DNA from: Aquatica leii
Lineage: Eukaryota > Arthropoda > Insecta > Coleoptera > Lampyridae
Direction: 5' to 3'
DNA length: 64,000 nt
Assembly (NCBI GenBank): GCA_035610365.1
Contig: CM069432.1
Span: 189,519,027 to 189,583,026 of the forward strand
How positions within the stretch are numbered: the first letter of the stretch is position 1; each line of letters starts with the position of its first letter. Shown one piece after another: positions 46,346 to 60,043 of the stretch. Both the position numbers and the translations under genes were made by a program. The notes below the pieces were generated by a model. That model worked only from the letters and a program-made list of their open reading frames with translations. It was not told the DNA's origin and ran no database searches.

Positions 46346-49300
46346 ATAGATATAATTTTGATTGTTAAGTTTAAAGTTATTTTTAACATTGAATAATATT
46401 TCCAAAATGTTAAATTTCAAAAATCTTCAAAAAATAACAGTTTTTGTTTACAACACTTATATACCAATTTAATAACAAAAAACAACAAAAAAGATAAATC
46501 ACAATCATGATACTAGGGTTGAAGCAAAGGAAAACCGTATAACAAAAACTAAAATAAGAAAATGGGTCAGAAATCAATACAATTTATAGAATCTCGCATC
46601 TTTAATCAGATATTCATGCAACTAAAAAATGTTATAACAGTGAAACAATAAGCAAACAAGATTAAAAAGTGGGTGTTTCAAGAAAGAACTGGAATTTTAA
46701 AATCTCGAAGTACTTAAGCTAGTGTCTAGTTCCAGGGACATTGTTACGAATTTGGTTAGCCACCTGTGCTAACCAATAACTATTATAATACCAAAGTTGT
46801 ATATTTAAGATGAAAAGAACAGTAAAAAACTAAACAATTTCGACTATAAACTAAGTGAAAATAACTATTAAACCTCTAAATAAATTTAATGAGATGACAT
46901 TTCAAAAGACAATTTTTTACAGTTCTAAATATTACGATCTTTTATTTACTACACTACAGTTAGCATAACAACAGTTTAAGTTATGGAAAGTAAGTAGTAA
47001 AAGACGTTTATGTATGCTGCAGAAACAAAAAAAAACTCAATTAGACTCAATCTTGCAGAAAATAGAAGCAAAAAAATTTCACAATTTCAAGTTTTTGAAA
47101 GCAAACGTCGTACATTTCTGTTTATCAACTAATAAAAAATATTGGAATAAAAATAAAAACTATTAAATATTGAAATAATAGTTTTATGATTTACGGTTGT
47201 TTTTAAGTGCAGTAAAAGCTTCATAAAATAGCTAACAAAATGACAACACTAGTAAAACAATTACTTACTACTTTAAACTTACTTAAAAAATACTCTTCTT
47301 AACTCTTTATAACACTTGAAACAACAAAAAATTGTTTATTTTTTGTTTAATAAGTTTTTGTTTTAATATGTTTTATTTACAAAAATCAATTTTCAAATAC
47401 AATAAACTTAAAATGAAAAACAATATAAAAGTTAAAATTCCTATCCTAAAATATGCATAAATTATTACTTATGAAAAACTAATTAAAACAAATATTGAAC
47501 ATTTAATATTAACTAATTTTTGCAAAATTAATTTGTTTTCATATTTAAATAATTTTGATACATACAATATAAAAACTATCTAAAATATTTTAATTGATTA
47601 TCTTGTTAGTAAATATCAAATAGTAGAGTGCTTTAAGTTAAATAATTGAACAAAAACATAACTGACATCAAAAAGCATTATCAAGTTGTTATTAAATCAA
47701 AATCAGTTACGCAAGTTATATTTTAGTACATTTATTTCGTTATTGTTCAACAATGTTACCGCTAGAAATGGTGCCACAATGTACAACAATTATCGGTGTA
47801 CCATATAGTCAATACGTCAAAATTATATACACGTGTATATCGCACAACACCCTCTGTCTTATTATGAATGAACCAAACTGTATAAATCTGACCACCAATT
47901 GACAAAATAGCTCCTGAGCAATTTTTTGTGTACGAGCTTAAAAAGTGTTGATAAGCTCTAGAAATTTTTTTCATGCAAAAGTACTGTGGCTCCCAAACTT
48001 GGTTGCCTCTTTGTATTTTTGGGTGCCACAATAACAATGAATACTCAATTAGAGTGCCACAATTTGGCGATAATAGAAGGTTAGTCGGTTAACAGTCGTG
48101 GATATGCTTTAATAAGATAATATGTTAGTTGGTTTTGGGATGGTAAACTCATCCCCTTTAGAGGAAGTAATGCCGCGGAAGTAGTATGCCGAACGCGTGA
48201 ATTTTTAGTGCAGTTAATGGAGTTTTGTTTCTTCTAATTCGTAGAAGAGAATGTCACGCGCTTTTGGTTTTATTTTACGTCATGTAGAACCGTGTTCATC
48301 GAGTGATACGACGCGGTTATATCTTTGCCTTGGTGGCGGCTATTGAGAACAATTCGTTGGTACATAGTCTTCTGGGGATACCTTACGTTTCTTCCTGTAT
48401 ACATCTGGCAACCCAGGATCAATCACAAGTTCTTTCCTGGACTTACGACAACAATTCAAGGTATTTATTTTGTACCGATTATTTAATTGTGGTAAAATTT
48501 TTGTTTACGCGTTGGTGTTTTAAAAGCTTTGGGTTTTAAGTAAAATCAAAGTGTCGCGAATTAATGAATGTAACGTAATACTATTAGTCAATGATAATTG
48601 TCGGTATTTATCAAAACTATGTGACAAAATTTCGTTGAATTAAAGATTTATGCTTGACGATAGCCGTGAAAATTTACTAATAAAACTTTCATCCTGAGTT
48701 AATAATAGATGAATTATTTCATTTTATAGTTAATTAATTTCAATGTAACGCCCACACGGTCGTGCATTAGGTAATTAAGATTTTCATTGTTTTTTTTGTT
48801 TTATTTCGTTAAATTTAGTTTGTTTTTTTTGTGCATTTATCCAATTAACTTTAATTTAATTTTTTTTGTTTATTAAACGTTCATGTTTACTTACATTTTT
48901 TTGTTGTTTTGTTAATTTTTTTTAACTTGCGTTAATTTTAATACTATTTTATTTTTGAGTGTGCAAATAAATGTTAAATAGTTAAATTGTAAACAAGCTT
49001 TTAATTCCGTCGGTTTCCACGTTATGTGAATTTTTAGATTATATCAGATTTTAGTGAGATACACTCTATTAAGGTAAGTCCATTTAGAGTGTATTCTTCA
49101 GAAGCGGGCTTGTGGTTGGCAAGGCCCAGAAGTCCATTAAGCTATACTCCTTCCTGGCGCCCCTTGATTTTGACTTTGTTTTTTTTTTTGATTTTGTGTT
49201 TTCGTCAAGTTTTCTAACACAATCAGGAAATTTTGAATATAACCCACCCCGTCTTCACTGAGCACCGGCATAACACCGTTTATGTTACTTTATTTTAGGC

Positions 49301-52300
49301 AAGTGACATTGTTTCAACTTTTGCATGTAACAAGTATTCATACTTAGAGCCTTTGGCAAATGACCTGGATCATCGGGAATAGAGCTTACCTTGCTCTATA
49401 TCGGTGTTGGTTAATCAAAGGTCGTTAATTGTTGTGGCTATTCTTCGATGTAATCTGCGCATCAGATTGGCGCGCCGTTTGGTTTTTTTCATAATCAGTA
49501 GAAATCGTCGTCTCCGAAGCCGAAGAGCAAAAAGAACAAGTACTCAAAGTTGATGTAGATAGAACAGGAAAAAACGGTGCTATTTTTGTGGTGTTTTTGT
49601 CACGCTCTTCGTCTCGTTTCCTCTTGTTTATTAAATTTTAGTAACCCGATAGTTTACTTTATTAAATAAAATAACTGATTGACTTTAGTTGCGTTTACCG
49701 TAGAAAGTGAGCGATGTTCCTCTACGTAAACAAAATTAAATCATTTCTACGCAATTGGCAATGCTATGCAACAAGAAAATCATGCGTATTTCTATGCTAA
49801 GCATTGAAAAATCTTCCATTAAAAACTGTAAACCTTTATTGATCATTTTGGTAATTGTAAAAATAGCGAATATCTTAAATATAATTGATCTTAAATATAA
49901 ATCGTGTTAATGTAAGAATGTTTTCTTAGACTTTGCGATAATTGTGTTTTTAAATGACTCTCTTGTGCGATTGACCACCAGCTACCACTGATTAAATTTC
50001 TAAATTATCATGAGAGATTTGGAGTTTTGATTGTCCAATTCCTTCGGGGGCCTTTCGACGCCCCTTCAGACTTGGCGTCTGAATGCTCCGCATACGTTGC
50101 ACACATGAATGGCGCGGCCCTGTCTAAGTTAAGGAAGAACACTATAGGAATCATAAAATCGGCAAGAAGTAGATATACGTTTAAATTTAAAAAAAGCTGC
50201 ATAAATTAAAGTATGTTTAAATAATGTTTTCAAAATTTCTGTATTGCTTCTTTTAGAGATTTTTTTCAAAAATATAAATTTTGAACTATTTGTTATTTTC
50301 TAATTATTATATTTGTTTGAACAATTTTTTGAGTTATACAAAATGCCGTTATCAAACTTTGGTACCAATGTTTCATCTTCAAGAGATCATCATCAATCAT
50401 ATTTTTTTATATGGTCGTAAGTCACTCTCAAATTTTTCATTTATATAAATCTATTTCTATTATAAGCTTATACGTTCCGTATAAATATAGATACTATAAA
50501 TTAAATTTTAAATAAAATAACAAGAAATGATAATAATTTTTAAAAACAAACAATTAATTTAAAAATTATAGTAATACTATCCGTTTATTATGTGCAATCT
50601 ATAAAATACATCTGAAAATAAATGCACGAACAACTTCATTAACTGTAAAAATAAGTTCTAAAACGACAAAAGTTGAATGACAAACTTATTTTATTTAAGA
50701 CTACAAAAAAACATCACAATAACAATAAGAAGAATTATTTAGAATCAGTGGCATGTCGATACAAAAATTATAATTCTTTATAGATCTAATACAAAATCTA
50801 AACAATAATAATTGTATAATTATAATACTTTTTCCACGTGCTAACAGTAACAGATGAAAACTTACTACATTGTACAATATTTCATCTCTGTAAAATAACA
50901 AAGAAATATTAATTATTATTAAAATGATTTTAATTATAATAAAAATTAAAACATTTATTTTAAACGTAAGTTACAAATCAATAAAAAAATCTACTAGTTA
51001 ATTTTTAAAGTTACTTGAAATTGCGTTGCCATGAATACGTTTATTGATGTATCGATTAAATATAACTAGTTAAAAAATGGACCTAATGTGTAATGCAGTC
51101 AAACACAATTTGTAGATTTTACTATATACTAAGTTAAGATGAAAACCTGACCAAACATTATTTAAGTTTCAAGGTGAAACTGGTAGAAGCAATAAAATTC
51201 AATCAATGTTTCTTTTTAAGTTTTTTTGATTTTTTAAATAATTTCTTTTTAAAGAAACTGGCATTAATAAAAATTCTTTTTTTTGCAAAAAACAAATAAG
51301 GTTAAGAAATTTTAGTTTCCCTTGAAATAGTAGCAACGTACAGAAAATTGTGATTTTTTAAAAACGTACTGTGGTGAACAATGCTTTTAAATGACTTTAA
51401 TGAAAACATTAAAAATAACATGTGCTTTATGATACTTTCTATAAAATATAATATTACCATTAAATAGATGCATATACATCTACTACATTGATTTTTTCCT
51501 TGTTCATCGCTACCTCCATCTCTGTGTATTTATTCGAAGCTAGCATTTAATACTCATGCGTCGCGACACTCGACATCGACGTCGTGCGTAACGTACAACC
51601 AATTTCTAGTGATTGACAAAGTGGTGCTGAAATGTTATATAAAAAGTTATATCATCAATGCAATACGAACGTACATAGTATTAATAAGAACAAGTGCCCA
51701 AAATGATATAGGACTAAATTTTCATCTAGAATTTGCATAGTTTTTACGTTTTTACGTCATAATCGCAAATAATCGGTACATAATTGATGCTTGGATAATT
51801 TAAAAGGTAATTGGATTTTAAATAAATTTTATTTTATTGTTACTAGTTTTATTCTAAACTAAAATTCAAATTGATACGTTGCCGATGGAAGCATCGCACA
51901 GCTTAAAACTACAATTGAATAATTATTGATTACGTTATTTGCTTCTTACAAAACGTTTAAATGTATTTTAATCTATCTAAGAAATAGTTTTAGTATTTAC
52001 ACAATTAAAATATAAATTTATGCAATTCTAAAATTTATGTACCAAACAATTCAAAATATTTTTATAAATGTTATTTAAAATCAAAAGTGCAAAGACCTCT
52101 ATGCACGGTCATGTTAAAATGTATTTTTTTGTTATGCTTTTGTATTTCAACGTTATTAATTTTCTTAATTATTTATACGCCATTTAATCTTGCCCAATAA
52201 AATATTATGAGATGTCAAAAGCTAACTTTCTGACCTACATAGTTATCTAGATTTGCTTAACGAAATTCGAACTTCTTATTGACTGGTAATTTTTTTGTAT

Positions 52301-52557
52301 TTAATAGATAATAGCTAAAGTTCTTCAGGCAAAAGCGCCTAGCATGTGTAACAAGTGAGGTTTACTTCTACTATAACATTTTCAATAAAAATTAGATCAA
52401 TGTAATTTTTCTAAATTTGTGAGTATATTATTTTAGAATCCTCGGCAATACACATTTAGATACTAAATTACTTGTAGTTATATTTATTTTTACCAGGTTC
52501 ATTAGTAATTAAACTTTTTTTGTTTAACATTTTGTCATGTACAGTTTAATATGTTAA
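46346..52557. other. long stretch without recognisable genes
   Basis: About 6.2 kb in which I recognise no protein family or complete element. The 91-codon minus-strand ORF at 47762-48037 (MLLWHPKIQRGNQVWEPQYF...) has ordinary composition but no domain I can name. GC-richer patches occur at 48160-48400, 49100-49170, 49440-49640, 50030-50130 and 51535-51600. They may be remnants of unrecognised repeats or exons. Confidence 0.45.
50008..50209. other. GC-rich patch, possible exon or element fragment
   Basis: Both strands are open across this patch: 50027-50209 on + contains LRGPFDAPSDLASEC, and 50008-50202 on - contains AEHSDAKSEGASKGPRRNWT. The base composition is far from the AT-rich surroundings. 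I recognise neither translation, and cannot say which, if either, is real. Confidence 0.25.
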
Positions 52558-52559
52558 TA

Positions 52560-53157
52560 CAGTCGGACCTCCATTCAATGAAGTCCTATTTAATGATTTT
52601 TTCTATTTAGTGATGTTTTCTTTAGGATATTGACCTTCGGGTTAAAATGCGTGTAAAAACACCTCTAAAATATGATGTTCAAATTCTATATTATGATCTT
52701 TTTCAAAGAAAATGTTACCCAACTACTTAAAGTTTTCTTGGAATCACGTACAATGTACTTTACCTTTACAATACCGCATTGTTAAACGGATAAGCGGATT
52801 ATAAGACTTCTTAATTTACAATACAGAAAGGCTATTACTAATGGTACCAAAAATTCTGTACGTTTGTAAATAACATAAATACATGAATTGTTTAGAGGAT
52901 TATAGGATTTCCTTCGAGTTTTGAAATGCATTGTCATGTTATTGAACACGTTTCATTTGCAATTTTTTCGTTTCAAGTTGTTTAAGTGTAAAGTTGGTTA
53001 AAAATGGCAAAACGAAAGTGTTTATAATTAATATGTATTTCTTATGTACATTTAAATTTGTGTTTTATTTTTTAAGTATAAATTCTATACAATGAAGTTT
53101 CTATATAATGATGCTTTTGAAAGGAATTTTGAACATCACTATATAGGAGTTCGACTG
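52560..53157. mobile_element. Tigger/pogo-like MITE
   Basis: Ends CAGTCGGACCTCCATTCAAT (left) and ...AGGAGTTCGACTG (right) are inverted relatives, with TA at both sides (52558-52559 and 53158-53159). Inner parts of both arms contain AATGAAG and TAATGAT-like strings. CAGTYGRACCTCC-type termini and TA duplication are typical of Tigger/pogo elements. At 598 bp without coding content, this is a non-autonomous copy. Confidence 0.75.
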
Positions 53158-53159
53158 TA

Positions 53160-54559
53160 TATACTTACTACTATACATTTAATTTATATGCATCAACAGT
53201 ACATCTAATTAATTTATATTTATTTATGATCTTAATTGTAATTATTAAAGGCTGCTTTATAACGCTTGTTTAGCGCGTAAAAATACAGTCCTGTTTTTGA
53301 AATTAATTTTTCTACTTCTAACAATATTTATAAAATCGTGGCAAATAAATATGAAGTTTACTAGCTATTCGACTATTCTAATTATCATCACTTTATAACA
53401 GTTATCATTTTTCTTTTTTTATTGTCAGATGTACTAATACTGCATGATATTTCTTGTTTTTTTAACAGACTGACTTGTTTTTTTATGTATTATTTATTTT
53501 AATTAATTGTTTTTGTAGCGAGTCTGCATTAGATATTTTAAAATTTTTTTTTCAAGTGTTAACATCTAATCAATTTAATATTTAATTTAACTTTTTTTTT
53601 CAACAAGATATCCAATAAGCCCTCAACGCCAATTTACAAGCATAGCTAAAGGTAAATAAATAAAGCAAACTTACCTTGCGTTTAGAAGGAAATCGATTCA
53701 ATAAAAATTGCCTATGCTAGATTGACACACATTTCTAAGCACATAAAGTCGATGTATAAGTTTGCCGTAGTTAAACATTATTTTCATAAGACCAATTTGA
53801 CTATTTTTATCAACAGTAACAAACATAGTTGTAATTAATAGTTCCTAACATTTACTTGATAAATAATGGTGTTGTAACGATTTTAATAATTTTTTCCAAC
53901 ACTAACATCTAATACTGTTATCATTGTACATTAGAACTATCACTTTAAGTTGTCAATAAAATCCATCATTCCTCATAAATACGTTGTCAATGATAACGTA
54001 TTTTATAACTACCTTGGTAAATAACACTATTTTATTCAACAAAAATTACAATTATGATTATTCAAATGTTTAGATTTCTTGCCAAGAAAGCACTTTCGAC
54101 TTCTTAAAACCATCAACATCAAAAAATTTTTGGAAAAAGAACAATTTTAATATCAATATTTTCTTGGGCCTTCAACGTTGAATACTGGGGTCACAAAAAT
54201 GCCGCACACAATTTTTGAGACTGTAAAATGCAGTTCATTTAGTTTATAACAGAAGACATTACAATGGGTTTACACTTGTATCAAGATACGCCAAGATAAC
54301 GTCTTTTATCCTTTTTTCCAATTTTTATTGTTTGAAAGCCACGTATACCTTTTCATATGCATGATTTGATTTTGAAGGTAATCAATTTGCCTGCAGTTCC
54401 TTGCCTTCTTGTAATATTTTATTATGAATGCCTTCATTTGATATTTTGTGAATAAAAATCTTCTCTGACTGTTTGTTAACTCGGTACTATAGCACACAGC
54501 ATTTTTTTCCACAGCCAAGCCAAATGACAAAGGTCTTTGAAACTACATTTTTGATAATA
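53160..54559. other. no recognised gene; left flank of Gypsy insertion
   Basis: AT-rich DNA. A minus-strand frame at 54306-54530 contains KYYKKARNCRQIDYLQNQIM but I do not recognise it. The Gypsy element at 54564 inserted immediately beside it. Confidence 0.4.
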
Positions 54560-54563
54560 TTCT

Positions 54564-54832
54564 TATAAGGTTATTTATATCTTTTATAATCAAAGACTTA
54601 ATTGCTTTTCTCAAAAAATTAAAGTTTTTATTCAACAAATTCATTTTATATCTGAAACAAAAACTCACCTAAAAATTAAAAAAACAACATTTAAAATCCT
54701 TATATTTTTCAACAACTTATATTTAAAATTAATTTTTCACAAAATCTCGCAATTAGACCAATGTCAAAAAAAAAACTTTAGACCCGATGTATCCCATGAG
54801 CTTTGTACATGGATAAGGTGGTTTTCTTTACA
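54564..54832 (-). repeat. 3' LTR of the Gypsy element
   Basis: Direct copy of 58862-59129. Read on the minus strand it begins TGTAAAGAAAACCACC. Common blocks include GACCCGATGTATCCCATGAG (+ strand) and CACAAAATCTCGCAATTAGA. Confidence 0.9.
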
Positions 54833-56717
54833 TCTCCCCCCCAGAAAGAGTAACAATTGCATGTAATAATAAATGTAATTGTTTATCCACTAACATACAC
54901 TGAAGATATTTTCGTAATGTGGTAGAAATTAGACTTTTTTTGTTTTCTTGTGTTCAGTATCAACTTCATAGATTGAACTAGAAATCTTCTTTATAATTTT
55001 GTATGGTTCAATTCTCAGTTCATCCATTTTCTTCCTATTTAATCTATTCCCGTTTTCCATCTATACTTTGTCTCCCACTTCCAATTTATGTTCTTCCCTA
55101 TACCGGTCGAATATTTTTTTATTATAATGATGAGATTTTATTTACTCCAGAGCAATTTTCCCATCTCTTTCCAGATCTTTTTTTGTGCATCTTAATTTCA
55201 ATTTAATTGGTAAAATATTAATATTTTCACGTTCTAAAAGGTATTTTGGAGCAAATTGTGTAATTGTATGTTCCGTTTCATTGTATTTTTCTATACATTT
55301 ATGTGCAATGGTAGTCCATGCTATTTTTTTATCACTTTCATTTATCTTACATCTTATCTTATTAACTAAAGTTTGATTTAGTCTTTAATTGAGCCCATTC
55401 GAAAATGGTGAATCTACAGCAGTAAAAGCTATTTTTATGTTTTTATTTTTCAAAAATTCTTTAAATTCTTTAGAATTTATAGCAGTGTATTGGTCCGTTA
55501 ACACCATTTCAATATTGCAATTTTATATTACACTTTCTATTAGTTTAATAAAATCATTGAAACTTTGATTTCTTGATGTAAGAATTTAAGCATACCTTGT
55601 AAAATGATCGACCAGAAGGTGTAAGTATTTCTTTGTTGACCGTGATCCTCCAATGGTATCAATAGATATAATTTCAAATTTGTTTTTTTTTATACAAACT
55701 TCGCATTCATCGCAAATTTGTTTAATGTTCGCTGTGTTCGGCGTTATTTTATTTGTCATCTGTGTTCTTTCAATGTAGCAGTAAGTATCGTGGACACCTT
55801 TTATTAGAGTTTTGCTCAGTACTTCTGATAATATGATTTTTTTTCCTTCTCATCTTTTTCAAAGTCAAGATTTGTTTGTTGGTCATTTTTTATATCTTCT
55901 AGGTTTATTAAATTTACAACTTTTAAAAAATCTTTGCGATTGTCATGAGATTCTAGAACTGGGTTTCTGCTTAAACAGTCTGCTTCTTAGTTTAATTTTC
56001 CTGGGTTATATTTAATTTTAAAATTATATTGGGATAAATAATATGTCAATTCTCCTAGTTCTTCGTCAGTTCTAGCCTTGATGTTTATATTTTCTAATGG
56101 TTTATGATCTGAATATACGATAAATTCTTTTCCCATAAGCCAGTGCTGCCAATACTTCACAGCTTCTTTTATTGCTAGACATTCTGTATATATTGCCTTC
56201 TTCTTTTATGAGCTTCAGTTAACATTTTGAAAAATAAGCAACTGGCTTGCTCCCTTTCCTTTGATACTAGCATCCGTGTAAATCATTATTGGTAATTCGG
56301 GGTCAAAAATATTCATAATTGGTTCTGAACATAGCAATTGTTTTATTATATCAAATGATTCCTGACATTCTGCGGACCATATGAATTTCACATGTTTCCG
56401 TAATAAATTGTGTAAAGGATCCAAAACAATTGCACTGTGTGGTACAAATTTATGATAAAAATTAACTTTACCTAGGAATAGTCGTATATTTTTCTTTGTT
56501 TTTGAAAGTGAAAAATTTTTGACAGCAGTTAGATAATCTTTCAAAGGTCTGATTGAATTGTTTTCAATTATGTGACCTAAATGTTTAGCGTGATTACTTG
56601 CAAAAGAATATTTAGAAAATTTAATTCTAAAGTCTTCTGTTCGTATTGCTTCTATTAGTCTCGATAGATGTAATAAATGCCTTTTAAAAGTTTTTGAAAA
56701 AAATAAGATGCCATCTA

Positions 56718-56847
56718 CAGTGCGTATTTTAATGATTGTCCGGTGTTTGAATTTGCCGCGTCGTCAATCTAGTAACTATAATCTAACAATGTTGGTTCTA
56801 AACAAGCGGCAAATTCAAACACCGGACAATCATTAAAATACACACCG
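56718..56847. mobile_element. 130-bp palindromic MITE nested in the Gypsy RT region
   Basis: Arms of about 43 bp (TTTTAATGATTGTCCGGTGT and onward to TTTGCCGC) are nearly perfect inverted copies around a 45-bp centre. TA lies outside both ends (56716-56717 and 56848-56849), as for Tc1/mariner-type MITEs. It must be younger than the Gypsy insertion. Confidence 0.85.
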
Positions 56848-58861
56848 TATAAAATTTACCGCAAAACTAGAGAGTTTGTACTTTCTAATGATGTTTCCCA
56901 ATATTTTTTGAAATATGACTGGAGCAGTCTTTAACCTAAATCGTAGGCATGTCCATTAGAAATGGCCTTCCTGTGTAACAAATGCAGTTTTGTATCTATT
57001 TTGAATCTTTAAAGGAATTGACCAAAATGCTGAATTTATGTTCAAAGTAGAAAAATATTTACAGTTTACAGTTTTTATCATTAAATCCTCAATCAACGGA
57101 AAAGGTTGTGATTGTGGGACGACAATTTTGTTCAATTCTCTGAAATCTATACACAGTCTTGTTTTTCTTTCATTTTCTTTCTTTTTTATATGCTAGAGTT
57201 ACTGGAGCAGTAAATGGGCTATAAGAATGCTCAATCAAATTTTTATTTAATAGTTTTGATATTTGATTTTCTATCTTCAGGTGTGCATCTGTATGGACGT
57301 TTGTAACAATATTTATCTATCAAGTCAATGTGAGCTTCATAATCTCGTACAGTACCGATGTCATATTTATCTTTCGCAAAGACCGGTTTGTATTTTCTAT
57401 CAACTTATCAATTTCTGATTGTTGGTATAAATCTAAATGTTTTAGTAATGTTTCAAATCTATCAGAGTTTATATGTTCATTGAAATTTATTTCACATTTA
57501 CTCATGGTTTTAGTATCTTGTTTTAATAATTCAGAGTTTAATAAAAATTCTTTTTTATTTTTGTGAGCTAGAACATCAGGAATTTTGACATTTATTATCT
57601 TTGATTTATCATTTTTTAAGTATTTTTTGTTTCTCATATCCTCTTCAATTAAGATTACCGTTTTTTTTTCGGATTGTTACATTGTATGATTTTCAATTCT
57701 TCATTTTGCATTAATTTGAAGTTTTGATGCAATCTATTACAAAAACATCTATATTTTTTACAATATTGTAAATTTTTATTTTTAATGTTACCATACCTTT
57801 TGTTTTTTCTTACCATTAATAATTTTCAAGATAAGTTTTTTTATATTATTTTTATTTTCTTTTGACTGTATCTTCAATAACTTTGCATTTATTAATGACA
57901 CATTTGAACCTGATTCATAAATTCCCGAACCATTTAAAATATCATTTAATATTAACTTTACTTTTATTAATGGTGGCACTTCTAGTTTTTTGGACTTTCC
58001 TCGTTCAGTTATTTACAGTTTTTAAAACTGTTTTTTTATTTTTCTCTTTAAACCAGCAATTTTTCTATAGATGGTAACGTATCCCTCTTTTTTCGCAGAT
58101 ACAGATTTGGCATGGTTTTTTCTCAATTCTTATTGATCTATTGTCAGAATATATATTATCTTTTTTATCGTATTTATTTTTCCCAACAAAATGTTCCAAT
58201 CTTCCTAATTCGTTGTAAAGATCTTTCGTTCCTTGTAAGGTTTCTATGTTAATTTTATCAGCCACATAATTAGGTAAGCCAAATGCTATAAGGTTCTATG
58301 AGTGTCCCAGTATCAATTGATTTTCTTACTTCCAATAACAATTTTTCTTTTTTTAAAGCATACTCAAGTAACTAACCTGCTTGATATTTAAAAGCTAGAG
58401 TATGCTTAATGAGCCACCATCCTTTATTTGCAAACGTCTCACAAAAACTTTTCTCTCATTTGTTCTACTCTAATTCTACTGTAAGTTTTATAAACATGCA
58501 GCTGTACCAATCTATGCTAGAGTATTCCAAAAAATTTCTTCCAAGTAAAAATCGTTGAACTGTAGGTTTTGTTCTTCATCCAAATATATTTTTGATATGT
58601 CATCTGTCAGAGTCTATATTTTCCTTGTTTGATACTTTTTATTTAATGATTTTCTTACTTTAACATAGTTTTAAGTATTTGTAATAAATTGATGCAAGTT
58701 TGCAGGTTGGAACTCGACTGGTATTCCAAAAATCTGTCCGTTAAGTGTAGCTATCGAGTTTATACATATGGTGTTTCATTTTTCATCTGCTGTTGGTTTC
58801 ACAACAAAATCAAATCTTAATCTTTCCATGTTCCGTGAAATATTTGCAGAAAATGTTGTTT

Positions 58862-59129
58862 TATAATGCTATTTATATCTTTTATAATCAAAACCTTAAT
58901 TGATTTTCTCTAAAAATTAAAGTTTTTATTCAACAAATTCATTTTATGTCTACAACAAAAACTCACTTAAAAATTAAAAAAACAACATTTAAAATCCTTA
59001 TATTTTTCAACAACTTATATCTAGAATTAATTTTTCACAAAATCTCGCAATTAGACAAATGTCAAAAAAAAACTTTAGACCCGATGTATCCCATGAGCCT
59101 TGTACATGGATAAAGTGGTTTTCTTTACA
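58862..59129 (-). repeat. 5' LTR of the Gypsy element
   Basis: Upstream LTR in the element's own orientation. Its outer edge (59129) is followed by the TTCT duplication. Confidence 0.9.
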
Positions 59130-59280
59130 TTCTGTTAATGTTAAAAAAAATCTTGAAGACAACACGAGTTTTACCGACAGTTTAAGAATCAAAGTCGTCG
59201 TTTAAATCCGAGCGAACAAATAATACAGGTTAAACAAATTGACTAGTAATTTAATAAAAACAAAAATTTATTATAACTTA

Positions 59281-59741
59281 TATATCACTGTAACGGTATA
59301 CTGTCGGTAGATAATAGTAGATTACATACCGAGGCGGAAAGTATTCCATTTCTGCGAGAGAACTAGTTCTCGAGACAAATGGAACACTTTTGCCAAGGTT
59401 TGTATACAATTTTATTCACAATCAGCCATTAAATAAAATAAATATTATAAAACTAATAAAAAATGAATGAAAACTTACTTCCAAAATATTATCGTTTATT
59501 TCGGTACAATATTAACACATAGTAGGCACTTCACAATTGACATATACGTATTTAATTTATCATTGTCATTTTATCAAATTAGTTCAAACAAAACACACAC
59601 AAATTACAGGTTCGGAAAGTGTACATTACTGACCGTGAGGTTTCATTACATACTCGTTTTTTTTTAACCATGGAAACCGCTCACTTACAAACCTTTAAGA
59701 GTGTCGGAAAACTGTACGTTACTAACTGAGTGTGAATAATA
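59281..59741. repeat. hairpin-bearing repeat region
   Basis: An imperfect hairpin spans about 59326-59408, centred on GAGAACTAGTTCTC, with flanking arms AAAGTATTCCATTT and AAATGGAACACTTT. The rest, to 59741, is AT-rich, and a similar AATAATAGTAG string occurs at both edges (about 59311 and 59736). Probably part of one or more non-autonomous elements. Confidence 0.5.
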
Positions 59742-60043
59742 GTAGTTTATTTATCGAGTTCCTGTGTAAATTGGACGCTTTTTTTCCCAAGAGAGCATTT
59801 TTAAACCCGAGTGAAACGAGGGTTTAAAAAGTCCTCGAGGGAAAAAAAGCGTTCAATTTAGACAGGAACGAGTTAAATACAACATTTTATTGCTCGAACA
59901 GAGACTAGGAGGCCTACAAAATCTCAAAATCTTTTAAAAATAATTTGACGTTTATGTTGACAAGTGTGTCAAAACTGTCAAAGACGGTTTACAATAGCGA
60001 AAAATTAAAATTTATGACAGTTAAGAACAATAAAGATAATTAC
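59742..60043 (+). repeat. MITE-like repeat, copy 2 (long hairpin)
   Basis: Homologous to 25111-25345. It contains a long hairpin at 59758-59869, with arms from GTTCCTGT through CGCTTTTTTTCCC and TTTTTAAACCC, a loop GAGTGAAACGA, and returning arms. The corresponding stem in copy 1 is only about 13 bases per arm. No coding content. Confidence 0.7.

Larger units (their letters stand above)
54564..59129 (-). mobile_element. Ty3/Gypsy LTR retrotransposon, broken but with both LTRs
   Basis: The element is 4566 bp long. Two direct LTRs lie at 54564-54832 and 58862-59129, and TTCT duplications at 54560-54563 and 59130-59133. The LTRs differ at roughly 15 of 268 positions by eye, suggesting an insertion some millions of years old, depending on the substitution rate. 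On the minus strand the parts run as Gag-like (about 58.8-58.0 kb), protease (about 57.98-57.8 kb), reverse transcriptase (about 57.3-56.4 kb), RNase H (about 56.4-56.0 kb, with MIYTDASIKGKG) and integrase (about 55.9-55.0 kb). Several breaks are present, and the copy is not functional. A 130-bp MITE sits within the RT part. Confidence 0.9.
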
